The notes: generated from the letters alone by a model not told the origin. A stretch of 64,000 nt of DNA from Clostridia bacterium (GCA_017397655.1 JAFQIG010000039.1:1-64000); one strand, 5' to 3'; numbered from the stretch's first letter, positions 26,714 to 35,699 are shown. Numbers and translations: made by a program.

Positions 26714-28057
26714 TTATGCCTTTTTCTTGGAAAGCATAACATTTGTGAGGATACCGAGAATAAGTGCTGTTGCGATGCTGGTAATTGTGATCTTGCCGAA
26801 GTTGAGTGCAAGTCCGCCGATACCTGTTATAAGAATTACGCTGACAACAAAGAGGTTTCTGTTTTCATCAAGGTCGATATTCTTGAACATACGAAGACCG
26901 CTGACTGCGATAAATCCGTAAAGAGCTACACAAACGCCACCCATTACACAGCTCGGGATAGTGTTAACAAAAGCTACAAACGGAGAGAAGAATGCAAGAA
27001 TAATTGCACCAACCGCTGCTGTAACGATTGTATAGATAGAAGCGTTTCTTGTGATTGCGACACATCCTACAGATTCGCCGTATGTTGTGTTGGGACAAGA
27101 ACCGAAGAAAGCACCTACCATTGAGCCGACACCGTCACCCAAAAGCGTACGGGAAAGACCGGGTTCACCCTCAACAAGATCCTTGCCGATTATGGAACTG
27201 AGGTTCTTGTGGTCTGCGATATGCTCTGCAAAAACTACGAAAGCAACAGGCATATAAAGGAGGGCAAGGTTGCCGAGCGCTGACCAATCAAAGCTTCCCG
27301 CTTCCTTTACTGCATGCACAAATGCGAAGTCAGGAACGCTGAAAAAGCTTGCTAAAGAAATATCCTTGAAGTTGTTTACAAGTGCGCTGTAATCAAGTAT
27401 CCTGAGATAATCAACACCTGCGGCATTGCCGATAAGCGTAAATATAAGAGCTGCCGCATATCCGCAAAGTATTCCGATAATAAACGGAATGAGCTTTGCC
27501 ATCTTTTTGCCGTATGTAGAGCAAAGAATCGTTACGCCGAGGGTAATAAGACCGCAAACAATTGCGATAAGGTTGTAGCTTTCGCCTGTTGCAGAGGATT
27601 TTGTAAGATCGGAAACAGCGTTACCTGCAAGGCTGAGACCGATAAGTGCAACAGTCGGGCCAATAACGACTGACGGCATAAGCTTTGATACCCATCTTGC
27701 GCCGACAAGCTTTATGATGATTGCAATAACCACATAAACAAGTCCTGCAAGAATTGCACCGACAATGATTCCGAAATATCCGAATGCCGTTGCAGAGAAC
27801 ATTGCGGAAAGGAATGCAAATGAGCTGCCGAGGAATACGGGGCTCTTTGCCTTTGTGAAAAGGATGTATACGAGCGTTCCTGCTCCTGCGCCCAAAAGTG
27901 CGGCAGCAGGATCCATATTAAGGTTCTGAACACCCGATCCGTTTACGATAACGGGAACTACCAGTGTAGCTGCCATTATTGCCAAAAGCTGTTGGAATGC
28001 AAAAACGATCAGTTGACCGAATTTCGGCTTGTCTTTTACGTCATAAATAAGTTTCAT
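26714..28057 (-). CDS. Uracil/xanthine permease (NCS2 family)
   Basis: A 447-residue integral membrane nucleobase symporter with about 12-14 hydrophobic segments. The FAFQQLLAIMAATLVVPVIV start, the FLGSSFAFLSAM motif in TM3, and the conserved motifs VVFAEHIADHKNLSSIIGKD (Glu and His near the substrate site) and PNTTYGESVGCVAITRNAS are the UraA signature, favouring uracil over xanthine. AAGGAG precedes the ATG. It is a single-gene unit with its own promoter and terminator. No PyrR-binding leader or purine riboswitch was recognised. Confidence 0.9.
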   Translation of the reverse strand: MKLIYDVKDKPKFGQLIVFAFQQLLAIMAATLVVPVIVNGSGVQNLNMDPAAALLGAGAGTLVYILFTKAKSPVFLGSSFAFLSAMFSATAFGYFGIIVGAILAGLVYVVIAIIIKLVGARWVSKLMPSVVIGPTVALIGLSLAGNAVSDLTKSSATGESYNLIAIVCGLITLGVTILCSTYGKKMAKLIPFIIGILCGYAAALIFTLIGNAAGVDYLRILDYSALVNNFKDISLASFFSVPDFAFVHAVKEAGSFDWSALGNLALLYMPVAFVVFAEHIADHKNLSSIIGKDLVEGEPGLSRTLLGDGVGSMVGAFFGSCPNTTYGESVGCVAITRNASIYTIVTAAVGAIILAFFSPFVAFVNTIPSCVMGGVCVALYGFIAVSGLRMFKNIDLDENRNLFVVSVILITGIGGLALNFGKITITSIATALILGILTNVMLSKKKA

Positions 28058-28086
28058 CTGATTTACTCCTTTCGCTTATTATATAC

Positions 28087-28115
28087 ATCATATGCCAAAT
28101 AGATTGCATTGTCAA
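28087..28115 (-). promoter_or_regulatory. Promoter of the uracil permease gene
   Basis: TTGACA (28110-28115), 17-base spacer, TATGAT (28087-28092). Just upstream, GACAC(TAAATATT)GTGTC forms a small hairpin between T-rich runs, a possible operator or weak terminator. Confidence 0.75.
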
Positions 28116-28240
28116 GTTTTTTTGACACAATATTTAGTGTCATTTTTTGTCTATTTTTGCCCAATTAAACAAAGGATCTTTTGTTGATACAATGCAATCT
28201 TTTTTGTTTTAACCGAAGCACAAACTACACATTACAGAAA

Positions 28241-28271
28241 AGAAAAACGGTGAACTTTTCAGTTCACCGTT
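28241..28271 (-). terminator. Terminator of the rplU-prp-rpmA operon
   Basis: Stem AACGGTGAAC / GTTCACCGTT followed on the - strand by TTTCTTTT, 7 bases past the rpmA stop. Confidence 0.85.
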
Positions 28272-28277
28272 AAATAA

Positions 28278-28559
28278 TTACTGTTCTGCGTAAACGCTGA
28301 CCTTTTTGCGGTCTTTACCCATTCTCTCGAACTTAACCTTACCGTCGATAAGAGCGAAGAGAGTGTCATCCTTACCCTTGCCAACGTTGTTGCCGGGATG
28401 AATGTGTGTACCGCGCTGTCTTACAAGGATGTTACCTGCAAGAACAAACTGACCGTCGGCTCTCTTTGCGCCGAGTCTCTTGGATTCAGAGTCACGACCG
28501 TTCTTGGTCGAGCCCATTCCCTTTTTATGAGCAAAAAGCTGAATGTTGATTCTAAGCAT
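28278..28559 (-). CDS. 50S ribosomal protein L27 with cleavable N-terminus
   Basis: A 93-residue large-subunit protein whose N-terminal tail reaches the peptidyl-transferase centre. It begins MLRINIQLF followed by [21 protein letters not shown]. The first nine residues are the extension that Prp protease removes in Firmicutes before L27 becomes functional. The start at 28559 follows GGAGGAAAATGA at 7 bases; an ATG 15 bases upstream contains that site and would overlap prp. It is the last gene of rplU-prp-rpmA. Confidence 0.95.
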   Translation of the reverse strand: MLRINIQLFAHKKGMGSTKNGRDSESKRLGAKRADGQFVLAGNILVRQRGTHIHPGNNVGKGKDDTLFALIDGKVKFERMGKDRKKVSVYAEQ

Positions 28560-28560
28560 T

Positions 28561-28878
28561 TCATTTTCCTCCATAGATAATTTTCATTTGTTTGGGATAC
28601 TGCGCGGATAACTCACGCAGATGAAGCGACAAACCTTTCAATACAATCTGTATGCCTTCGCTGTCGTACACCTTAGGTCTGACTTCCATAAAGCCGTCAG
28701 AAACCTCTGTCTCACATTCTGCCGAGCAAATCTCAATAAGCGTATTCGCCGCCATATATGCCGCAGATGAAACTGCTGCACAAAGAATATCTCTGCCCGA
28801 TTGTGCAAGTCCTGCGTGTCCGCTGACTGAAAAACCCGATATCAGGTCCCCGTCGTTAAAAAAACGTACGGATATCAT
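28561..28878 (-). CDS. Ribosomal-processing cysteine protease Prp
   Basis: A 105-residue cysteine protease that cuts the N-terminal extension of L27. The catalytic His is in SGHAGLAQ (near 21) and the Cys in [10 protein letters not shown] (near 33), the Prp hallmark. It sits between rplU and rpmA as in most Firmicutes. Its ATG overlaps the rplU stop (TAATG), coupling it to L21 translation, and its stop precedes the rpmA start by one base. Confidence 0.93.
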   Translation of the reverse strand: MISVRFFNDGDLISGFSVSGHAGLAQSGRDILCAAVSSAAYMAANTLIEICSAECETEVSDGFMEVRPKVYDSEGIQIVLKGLSLHLRELSAQYPKQMKIIYGGK

Positions 28879-29189
28879 TATGCGTTGATGGCTGTGATTT
28901 CAACCTTTGTGTAGGGCTGTCTGTGACCCATCTTGCGTTTTTCGTTCTTCTTGGCTTTGTAAGTCATAACTGTGACTTTCTTTGCCTTACCGTTCTTAAG
29001 AACTTTTGCAGATACTGTTGCGCCTGCTACATAGGGAGCGCCTGCAGAAAGACCTGCATCTGTGCAAACTGCTACTACTTTATCAAAAGTAACAGCTTCG
29101 TCTGCTTCAACATTGAGCTTTTCGATGAAAAGCGTATCGCCGGCCTCGACCTTATACTGCTTTCCGCCGGTTTCGATGATTGCGTACAT
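28878..29189 (-). CDS. 50S ribosomal protein L21
   Basis: A 103-residue large-subunit protein that binds 23S rRNA and contacts L20. It starts [18 protein letters not shown] and ends [14 protein letters not shown], both diagnostic. It is first in the rplU-prp-rpmA operon, preceded by a leader with L21-leader-like features and a consensus promoter. Confidence 0.97.
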   Translation of the reverse strand: MYAIIETGGKQYKVEAGDTLFIEKLNVEADEAVTFDKVVAVCTDAGLSAGAPYVAGATVSAKVLKNGKAKKVTVMTYKAKKNEKRKMGHRQPYTKVEITAINA

Positions 29190-29204
29190 GATTTTACCAT
29201 TCCT

Positions 29205-29284
29205 TTATACAGACTCGCTATTCGAAGGTGAGGCCATAACAACCTGCTTTTGGCATAACAAAACAGCCACCTCCAATATGCGGC
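29205..29284 (-). promoter_or_regulatory. L21 leader-like 5' UTR element
   Basis: The transcript upstream of rplU has GGAGGTG pairing with CACCTTC around an internal region with GTTATG repeats and CCAAAAGCAGG. Position and shape resemble the Firmicutes L21 leader, a proposed autoregulatory element for L21. Judged by eye only. Confidence 0.5.
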
Positions 29285-29290
29285 TTATAG

Positions 29291-29319
29291 ATTATACTAC
29301 GTTATATAACGCTTGTCAA
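29291..29319 (-). promoter_or_regulatory. Promoter of rplU with a palindrome in the spacer
   Basis: TTGACA (29314-29319), 17-base spacer, TATAAT (29291-29296), fully consensus. The spacer contains the perfect 12-base palindrome CGTTATATAACG (29300-29311), a candidate repressor site. Confidence 0.8.
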
Positions 29320-29427
29320 TACCTATTTTAATCAAATATGAAGAAAGTTTACATTCGGGAGAACGCTTCAATTTTTGGGTTCTGCCGTGTATCTGATACA
29401 AAGTCACAGTCCGTTAACAACGACAAA

Positions 29428-29449
29428 GACCGCCCACAAAAGGGCGGTC
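29428..29449 (-). terminator. Hairpin after the sortase-anchored protein gene
   Basis: Stem GACCGCCC / GGGCGGTC with a 6-base loop. The following - strand sequence (TTTGTCG) has only a short T-run. Confidence 0.6.
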
Positions 29450-29474
29450 TCATTATAGCAAAGTCGAAATGTAC

Positions 29475-30053
29475 TTACGCTTCTTTCTTCTTAAAGCTTA
29501 CAAATGCTGCTGCTGCTGCAAGAGAAAGTGTTGCGAAAACAGCGACAGATGCTGTAGAACCTGTCTGGGGGATTTCTGTTGCGGGAGTTGTTGTAAGAGC
29601 GTTGCCCTTGTAGAATGTGTTAACGAACCAGTTGATGATCTTGTTGCTGGAGAGCTTCTCATAGAAAGCGTCAACGTCAACACCGAGAGTCTTGAGAGCG
29701 GAGAAGATGAATGTAACTACGTCATCCATTACATCTGCGGGAAGAGAAAGGATTTCTTCGATGGAGATATCCTTGAGGTCTTCGCCGATGCTCTTGATTG
29801 CAGAAGAGAAAAGAGATGTCATATCTGTTGTGTCAAGACCTTTTTCAGCGATCTTCTCTTCGAGAGCTGTAAGTTCGCCTTCGCCCTTAACGCCATCTTC
29901 TTTAACTGCTTCTGTAGTTGCTGCTGCTGTTGTGTCCTCTGCTGCTGCTACTGTTGTGGACTCTGCCTCGTAAGCTTCTTCAGCTGCGAAAGCAAGAGTG
30001 CCCATTGAGAATACGAGCATAGCTGCAAGGAGGATGCTTAAAAACTTTTTCAT
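29475..30053 (-). CDS. Secreted protein with sortase-type anchor (IPQTG)
   Basis: A 192-residue exported protein. Residues 1-23 are a signal peptide (MKKFLSILLAAM start, ending FAA). A Thr/Ala/Glu-rich segment follows, then a helical region with two amphipathic helices. The C-terminus is a cell-wall sorting signal: IPQTG, a hydrophobic stretch, then KKKEA. Sortase would link it to peptidoglycan. The ATG at 30053 was chosen because AAAGGA lies 9 bases upstream and the signal peptide begins there; earlier in-frame ATGs add no sensible sequence. The function of the helical domain is unknown. Confidence 0.72.
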   Translation of the reverse strand: MKKFLSILLAAMLVFSMGTLAFAAEEAYEAESTTVAAAEDTTAAATTEAVKEDGVKGEGELTALEEKIAEKGLDTTDMTSLFSSAIKSIGEDLKDISIEEILSLPADVMDDVVTFIFSALKTLGVDVDAFYEKLSSNKIINWFVNTFYKGNALTTTPATEIPQTGSTASVAVFATLSLAAAAAFVSFKKKEA

Positions 30054-30115
30054 TTCGAACATTCCTTTCAGTCGTAATTCGTTTGGGTACATAAGTACGC
30101 CTTTGCTACGTAGAG

Positions 30116-30144
30116 ATAATACCACAAGCGGGGGCCTTTGTCAA
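30116..30144 (-). promoter_or_regulatory. Promoter of the sortase-anchored protein gene
   Basis: TTGACA (30139-30144), 17-base spacer, TATTAT (30116-30121). Upstream, GTAACCGTTTTGTAACC is a short direct repeat. Confidence 0.7.
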
Positions 30145-30265
30145 TGGTTTTGTGCAAGTTTTTTTATAACTGACGGTGGTTTTTTGACAAATTTCGGACT
30201 TTCACACAAAGTAACCGTTTTGTAACCATTTTTTTGTGCAAAGTGTCAAATTGCCAAAACAGACA

Positions 30266-31360
30266 TTATCCTCTGACAGTAATACCCTGATCAATATTCT
30301 TCCAAGAGAAATAAACGTCGTTACCGACAGTTGTAAACGTATCGGAGCTGGCTGTAGAAACTTCACTCTTTGATTCAACGCGTCTGAAGCCACAACCTTC
30401 AAGTGATGCTGTAAAGGCATCTCTCATAGCCTCATCATACATAGTAAGACGGGCTGTCATAATAAGGCAGGAACGGTCATTGAACTTATAGTCTGCGAGG
30501 TGTCCGTCAACGAAGCCTGTTGACCACCAATGCGGATAGTATGCTCTTGTAAACATAAGCTTGTAGCCGTTGCCGTCGTGTGCATCATACCAGATGGACA
30601 TTTCCATATTGATAAGATGGTTATCGTCAGCACAGTTATAGTGAGAGCCTGTTGAGCCGGGCTGTCTTGTATAAACGCCGATTTCGCCGCCGATGAAGAG
30701 GAAACCGTACTGACCCTTCCATGACTGGATCATCCACTCTTCGTTTGCATAATCGAACTGAGCACGCCATGTGTCATAGTACATACAAACCATAGCTGCA
30801 CCCCAGTCGTAGATGAGGTTGAAGCCGAAGTTTCTCTGCCAGGGGTTGTCTTCAACGTAATAGAAGTTGCCCTCGGGATTCCACATGTAAGAAACAACGC
30901 CGCCGTTTGCCATAGCGTCAACACCGTTTACGGCAGTAACAACATTGTCACCTGCCGGTGCAGCCGTTGTAGTTTCCTGCTTCTTGGTTGTTGACTCTTC
31001 TTTTTTGGTTGTTGTTTCGTTCTTTTTAGTTGTTGAGGGAGTCTGCTGTGCCTGAGTTGTTGACTGAGGCTGTGTAGGCTGTGTAGGCTGAGTCTGCTGA
31101 GCCTGTGTGGGCTGAGTAGGCTGTGTGGGAACATCCTGTTCGATATTCTCCATAGTGTTGAGAATGTCTGTGATGATTTCATCAGTTACATTCTCTTCGG
31201 GGAATGTAAATCCGTTTGTTTCACCCGCTGTTTCGCTGACCAAAGTATCTACGGGAGCTGCATCTCTGTTTAATGCCTTAAGCACAAAAGGAAGAGCCGC
31301 AACCGCAACAATCACGACAACCGCAACGGTGATGACTACATTTCTTGTAGATTTGCTCAT
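30266..31360 (-). CDS. Membrane-anchored protein with DUF4474-like domain
   Basis: A 364-residue protein. One N-terminal membrane segment (about 8-28) anchors a long outer part. Residues 75-140 are a linker of TQP, QQT and TTKK repeats. The C-terminal domain (about 145-345) has WNPEGNFYYVEDNPWQRNFG, YDWGAAM, a WKGQYG motif, GGEIGVYTR and a WWSTGF motif, which match my recollection of DUF4474, a family of unknown function in Clostridia. The linker suits spanning the cell wall. No catalytic set is recognised. The next gene downstream (- strand) also encodes an exported protein, with its own promoter. Confidence 0.65.
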   Translation of the reverse strand: MSKSTRNVVITVAVVVIVAVAALPFVLKALNRDAAPVDTLVSETAGETNGFTFPEENVTDEIITDILNTMENIEQDVPTQPTQPTQAQQTQPTQPTQPQSTTQAQQTPSTTKKNETTTKKEESTTKKQETTTAAPAGDNVVTAVNGVDAMANGGVVSYMWNPEGNFYYVEDNPWQRNFGFNLIYDWGAAMVCMYYDTWRAQFDYANEEWMIQSWKGQYGFLFIGGEIGVYTRQPGSTGSHYNCADDNHLINMEMSIWYDAHDGNGYKLMFTRAYYPHWWSTGFVDGHLADYKFNDRSCLIMTARLTMYDEAMRDAFTASLEGCGFRRVESKSEVSTASSDTFTTVGNDVYFSWKNIDQGITVRG

Positions 31361-31405
31361 GTTTTAAGTTCCTTTCTTGTATTTTACAGTTTGTTGATGG
31401 ATAAA

Positions 31406-31757
31406 TGGTGGAGATGGCGGTAATCGAAACCGCGTCCGAAAGCTCCTCCCCACAACTTTCTACGAGCGTAGTTCGCTGTTTGAAATTCCCGTCGGGACAC
31501 GCCTGCGAACCGGCTTATCCGTCAGGTAGGCCCGTTGTTCATGACGGATTACGGGTCACTCCTCCGTGCACGTTCACTGCTGAATGACGTTCCTTACCGG
31601 ACCGCAGTACTTCCGGCAGGAACGGCTGCTTTAATTAAGCAGCTTTTGCAACTATATTGTTGTCGTTTAATTTTAAAAAGTTGCGGCTTTTAAAGCGGTT
31701 CCGCACCGCTGCTCGCTTATCGTAGCTCAAAACCCCCGTCGAAATCCTTTCATCCCC
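31406..31757 (-). ncRNA. Transfer-messenger RNA (tmRNA)
   Basis: A 352-nt RNA that rescues stalled ribosomes together with SmpB. The acceptor stem pairs GGGGATG (5' end) with CATCTCC before the 3' ACCA. The 5' part has the conserved GATTTCGACGGG, the T-arm is GCGGT TTCGATT ACCGC, and the first pseudoknot fits GCGGTGCGGAACCGC. The tag reading frame ends NDNNIVAKAA then TAA, near 31635-31668. It lies 49 bases after smpB on the same strand, with TATAAT at 31777-31782 but no good -35. Confidence 0.95.
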
Positions 31758-31806
31758 ATGAAGGAATCCGACAACAATTATATCACGGAGCGCCGTCCCA
31801 AAAAGA

Positions 31807-32268
31807 TTAATATCTTTCTTTAAACGCTCTTTCGATATTTCTTTTAGCATCCTTTTCTGCCTGTACCTCACGCTTGTCATAGAGCTTTTTACCCTTGCAA
31901 AGACCGATTCTGACCTTTGCCTTGCCCTTTGTGAAGTACACAGACAGCGGAATCAGCGCAAGTCCCTGTTGCTTTACAACGCCGAAGAGACGGTTAATCT
32001 CCCGCTTGTGCATCAGCAGCTTGCGAACTCTCAGCGGATCACGGTTAAAGATATTGCCGTGTTCATAGGGGCTGATGTGCATACCGTTGATAAAAATCTC
32101 TCCATCCCTGATATGACACCACGAATCCTTGAGATTAAGACTGCCCTGTCGGACAGACTTGACCTCCGTTCCGCAAAGAACGATGCCTGCTTCCATTTCC
32201 TCAAGTATGAAGTAATCGTGAAAGGCTTTTCTGTTTGTTGCAACTGTTTGCTGTGAATCTTTCGGCAC
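31807..32268 (-). CDS. SsrA-binding protein SmpB
   Basis: A 153-residue OB-fold protein that binds the tRNA-like end of tmRNA and delivers it to stalled ribosomes. [27 protein letters not shown] and the C-terminal [15 protein letters not shown] are family signatures. It starts at a GTG: AGGAGGAG lies 9 bases upstream, and the nearby ATG is in another frame. It sits directly before ssrA and after yhbY. Confidence 0.96.
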   Translation of the reverse strand: MPKDSQQTVATNRKAFHDYFILEEMEAGIVLCGTEVKSVRQGSLNLKDSWCHIRDGEIFINGMHISPYEHGNIFNRDPLRVRKLLMHKREINRLFGVVKQQGLALIPLSVYFTKGKAKVRIGLCKGKKLYDKREVQAEKDAKRNIERAFKERY

Positions 32269-32343
32269 TTTCGCATACTCCTCCTATACTTTTGATATTA
32301 TATCACGAGAGAGTGAATTGTCAAGCAAATGTAAATAATTTTA

Positions 32344-32730
32344 TTATTTCTTAATAAAATTTTTCGAATTTCTTTTTGCTCTTGCCGCCGCTCTCTCTTT
32401 TTCTTTTTTCTTCTTTTCTGCTTCTTTTTTGCGTTTTGCCTTTTCCTTTTCGGCTTCACGAAGCTCCGGATTCTCCTTGTAAAGAACAATACATCCGCCG
32501 ACAACCTGGATTACATCGGCGCCCGTTCTTTCGGAAAGCTTATCCGCCAGCTCACGGGGAGAAGCCGGAACAGACTCAAGAAGTGCCTTTATCTTGATAA
32601 GCTCTCTTGCTTTAAGTGCATCCTCGGTCTGCTGTACCAATGCATCGGAGATACCGCCTTTACCTATCTGAAAAACGACATCCAGACCGTTTGCCTGTGC
32701 ACGTAAAGCCGCACGTTCTTTTCCTGTCAT
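32344..32730 (-). CDS. YhbY family RNA-binding protein (CRM domain)
   Basis: A 128-residue protein with a single CRM domain (about 1-96), which binds pre-50S ribosomal particles. GKGGISDALVQQTEDAL, RELIKIKALLES and GADVIQVVGGCIVLYKENPE are typical. The last 30 residues are a Lys/Glu/Arg-rich tail that is longer than in most orthologues and probably binds RNA. It lies 5 bases after rdgB. Confidence 0.9.
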   Translation of the reverse strand: MTGKERAALRAQANGLDVVFQIGKGGISDALVQQTEDALKARELIKIKALLESVPASPRELADKLSERTGADVIQVVGGCIVLYKENPELREAEKEKAKRKKEAEKKKKEKERAAARAKRNSKNFIKK

Positions 32731-32735
32731 ATCCT

Positions 32736-33344
32736 TTACTCCTTGTTCATCTTTCTGTTCTCTATCTTTTGCGCTAACAGACAGAGTGCACGTCTCCTGT
32801 GGCTTATCGCATCCTTTTCGCTGTCCGAAAGCGATGCCATTGATCTGCCGTCGGCATCATCGGGAATAAATACGGGATCGTATCCGAAACCCTTGTCACC
32901 CGTTTTTTCAAAAGCAATGCGACCCTCGCAGGTTCCTCTTGCAGTAAGCTTTTCACCGTCCGGGAACATACAGCACGCTACGCAAACGAATCTTGCCGTT
33001 CGTCCTTCCTCCGGAACATCCTTGAGATTCAGCAAAAGCTTGTCGATATTCTTATCGTCATTGCCGTGTTCCCCCGCATATCTTGCCGAATAAACACCGG
33101 GGGCACCGTCAAGAAAGTCAACCTCAAGTCCCGAATCGTCCGCAATGCACGGCAAACCGCTTTCAAGGCATCCTCCCTCAGCTTTCAGAATTGCGTTTTC
33201 CTCAAACGTCACACCTGTTTCTTCAACGTCAGTGAGCGTTTTGCCCGCTTCCTCTGCCGTCAGAACGGTAACGCCTATGGGATCAAGAATTCTCTGAAGC
33301 TCGGCACGCTTTTTCATATTATGGGTTGCTAACAAAAATTTCAT
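32736..33344 (-). CDS. Non-canonical purine NTP pyrophosphatase (RdgB/HAM1)
   Basis: A 202-residue Maf/HAM1 enzyme that hydrolyses dITP and XTP to monophosphates, keeping hypoxanthine out of DNA. ATHNMKKRAEL at the start, PCIADDSGLEVDFLDGAPGVYSARYAG in the middle, and GFGYDPVFIP and SHRRRAL near the end are the family motifs. Its ATG overlaps the ftsY stop (ATGA). Confidence 0.95.
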   Translation of the reverse strand: MKFLLATHNMKKRAELQRILDPIGVTVLTAEEAGKTLTDVEETGVTFEENAILKAEGGCLESGLPCIADDSGLEVDFLDGAPGVYSARYAGEHGNDDKNIDKLLLNLKDVPEEGRTARFVCVACCMFPDGEKLTARGTCEGRIAFEKTGDKGFGYDPVFIPDDADGRSMASLSDSEKDAISHRRRALCLLAQKIENRKMNKE

Positions 33345-34294
33345 TCGTTATTTCCTTCTTCATTTTCGTCATCGTGAGTCGGCATTTCGACATCGAAAAG
33401 TCCCTGTGCGAATGCTTCTGCACTGAAGGGCTGAAGATCGTCGATCTTTTCGCCTACACCGACAAACTTGACGGGCACTTTAAGATCATTCTTTATGTTA
33501 AGAACAACGCCGCCTCTGGCCGTTCCGTCAAGCTTTGTCAGGATTATACCCGTAATCTCGGCAACGTTCAGGAACTCTTTTGCCTGATTTACGGCATTCT
33601 GACCTGTTGTTGCATCAAGAACAAGCAGTACTTCACGGTCGGAATAGGGAAGCTCTCGGTCAATGACGCGGTAGATCTTTGCAAGCTCTTCCATAAGATG
33701 CTTTTTGTTATGAAGTCTGCCTGCCGTGTCACAGATAATTACATCCGCATCCCTTGCCTTACCTGCAGAAATGCTGTCAAATACTACTGCTGCGGGATCT
33801 GCGCCTTCCTTATGCTTTATCATATCAACGCCGGCTCTGTCAGCCCACTCCTGAAGCTGCTCAATAGCCGCCGCACGGAAGGTATCTGCCGCCGCAAGGA
33901 TGACCTTTTTGCCCTCTGCCTTATAAAAAGCTGCCATCTTTCCGATGGTCGTCGTCTTTCCGACACCGTTGACGCCGATAACAAGAATAATTGACGGCAT
34001 TGTCAGAAGATTCATCTCTTCGCCGCCTGACAGCATCTGCGCCACGATCTCACGGATAGCCGCTTTGACTTTTTCGGCAGTACGGAGATTCTCTTTCTGG
34101 GCACGTTCACGAAGCTTTTCGACAATCTCGGTTGCCGTCGAAACTCCTACATCGCCCATAACCAACACTTCTTCAAGATCGTCAAAAAAAGTATCGTCTA
34201 TTTCCATCTTGCCGTACAGCATCGTATCGATGGCGGCCGACATACTTTCTCTTGTCTTTTTGAGTCCCTTGTTAATCTTTTGAAAAAGTCCCAT
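33341..34294 (-). CDS. Signal recognition particle receptor FtsY
   Basis: A 317-residue GTPase that receives SRP-ribosome complexes at the membrane. Only the NG domain is present; the acidic A domain seen in enterobacterial FtsY is absent, as usual in Firmicutes. G1 is [10 protein letters not shown], followed by [26 protein letters not shown] and [19 protein letters not shown] precedes the ATG. It follows dnaA by 20 bases, an uncommon partner. Confidence 0.95.
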   Translation of the reverse strand: MGLFQKINKGLKKTRESMSAAIDTMLYGKMEIDDTFFDDLEEVLVMGDVGVSTATEIVEKLRERAQKENLRTAEKVKAAIREIVAQMLSGGEEMNLLTMPSIILVIGVNGVGKTTTIGKMAAFYKAEGKKVILAAADTFRAAAIEQLQEWADRAGVDMIKHKEGADPAAVVFDSISAGKARDADVIICDTAGRLHNKKHLMEELAKIYRVIDRELPYSDREVLLVLDATTGQNAVNQAKEFLNVAEITGIILTKLDGTARGGVVLNIKNDLKVPVKFVGVGEKIDDLQPFSAEAFAQGLFDVEMPTHDDENEEGNNE

Positions 34295-34314
34295 TGGAGA
34301 GTCTCCTTTACGTA

Positions 34315-35622
34315 TTAATCGGATTCCTGAACGTTTTTGATAATATCCTCAATCGTGGAACGAACCGAAGAATCACGCTCGATAATCTTTTTGATTTCCT
34401 GCAGGGCGTGAACAACCGTAGAGTGGTCACGTCCGCCGAACTCCTGACCTATCGCCTTTGTGGAAAGGTCTGTCATTTCGCTGACAACGTGCATCGCTAT
34501 CATGCGAAGGCGCGAAGTCTGTGCATCACGCTTTTTGGAACGAAGATCCTTGGGATCCGCTCCGTAGGTTCTTGCCGTTTCATCGATGATTCTGTCAACG
34601 ATTACGTCATCGGGGCGGTTGTCGTTGAGAATATCACGGATCGCCGCCTGAACCGTTGCAAGATTCAGAGAAACATCGTGTATTGTCACAAAAGCCTTAA
34701 GCTTCATTACTGCGCCTTCAAGCTGACGGATGTTACTTTTGATCTTATCAGCGATGAACCGTACAACATCGTCGGAAAGCTTGAGATCGAGACGCTGCGC
34801 CTTGCTCTTGATAATAGCCATACGGGTCTCGATATCGGGAGGCTGTATGTCCGCAATAAGTCCCCACTCAAAACGTGTGCGGAGTCTCTCTTCAAGAGTT
34901 GCGATCTCTTTCGGCGGTTTATCCGATGACAAGACGATCTGATTGCCTGCCTGGATAAGCGCATTGAATGTATGGAAGAATTCCTCCTGTGTAGAGGTTC
35001 TGCCTGCAATAAACTGGATATCGTCAACCAGAAGAACGTCTGCCGAACGATACTTCTGATGGAATTCGTGCATATTCTTATCGGCAATCCCCTTGACGAT
35101 CTCGTTGGTAAACTCTTCACCCTGCATATAAATAATATTTGCCGTAGGGTTGTTGGCTTTAATCTCATGCTCGATAGCGTTGAGAAGATGAGTTTTTCCG
35201 AGACCCGAACGTCCGTATATGAAAAGCGGATTATATGCTCCGCCGGGATTTGATGCAACCGCCTGTGCCGCCGCATGGGCAAACATATTGGACGATCCTA
35301 CAATAAATGTATCAAATGTACTCTGCTCCTTAAGCAGTTTCGGAATCTCTTTCTTTTCTGCCGCAGGAACGACACTTTCATCCTCGCTGATAATTTTCAG
35401 CTCTACCGTAAACCCGAGTGTCTTTTCAAATGCATCACAAATCATTTTGCTGAACTTCTGCTCAACAATCTTACGCTTGAACTCTGTCGCCGAGAGAGTT
35501 GCGATACCGTTGTCAAAATCGATCGGTTTAAGAGGTTCTATCCATACATTATATATAATGTCGGAAACATCGCTTCTGATAGAAGCGGCAACTTCATCCC
35601 AGAGTTCTTTAAACGAATTCAT
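34315..35622 (-). CDS. Chromosomal replication initiator DnaA
   Basis: A 435-residue AAA+ protein that binds DnaA boxes and opens the origin. The N-terminal protein-interaction domain is followed by a short linker, then Walker A GRSGLGKT (137-144), Walker B LLVDDIQF (about 197-204), the arginine finger region and the DNA-binding helix-turn-helix with GGRDHSTV. All regions are complete. It starts an operon with ftsY, rdgB, yhbY, smpB and ssrA; dnaN-recF-gyrB are not adjacent. A perfect DnaA box just upstream of its promoter suggests autoregulation. Confidence 0.97.
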   Translation of the reverse strand: MNSFKELWDEVAASIRSDVSDIIYNVWIEPLKPIDFDNGIATLSATEFKRKIVEQKFSKMICDAFEKTLGFTVELKIISEDESVVPAAEKKEIPKLLKEQSTFDTFIVGSSNMFAHAAAQAVASNPGGAYNPLFIYGRSGLGKTHLLNAIEHEIKANNPTANIIYMQGEEFTNEIVKGIADKNMHEFHQKYRSADVLLVDDIQFIAGRTSTQEEFFHTFNALIQAGNQIVLSSDKPPKEIATLEERLRTRFEWGLIADIQPPDIETRMAIIKSKAQRLDLKLSDDVVRFIADKIKSNIRQLEGAVMKLKAFVTIHDVSLNLATVQAAIRDILNDNRPDDVIVDRIIDETARTYGADPKDLRSKKRDAQTSRLRMIAMHVVSEMTDLSTKAIGQEFGGRDHSTVVHALQEIKKIIERDSSVRSTIEDIIKNVQESD

Positions 35623-35699
35623 TCCCTTTCCTCCTCTTTCAAAGACTGCTGTTTTATACCCTGTGCCGTTTATCGGGCAAATACATCCATATTACAGAA

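Noticed and set aside
29469..30008. Cysteine-rich ORF on the + strand
   Set aside because: It is the complement of an alanine- and glutamate-rich secreted protein, has no ribosome binding site, and its Cys clusters follow from GCA/GCT repeats on the other strand.
31635..31880. Open frame overlapping tmRNA and the end of smpB
   Set aside because: It is the tmRNA tag frame read back into the 5' half of the RNA and smpB, not an independent gene.
34315..35622. DnaA-like regulatory paralogue (Hda/DnaA-domain protein)
   Set aside because: All four DnaA domains including the C-terminal DNA-binding helix-turn-helix with GGRDHSTV are present.
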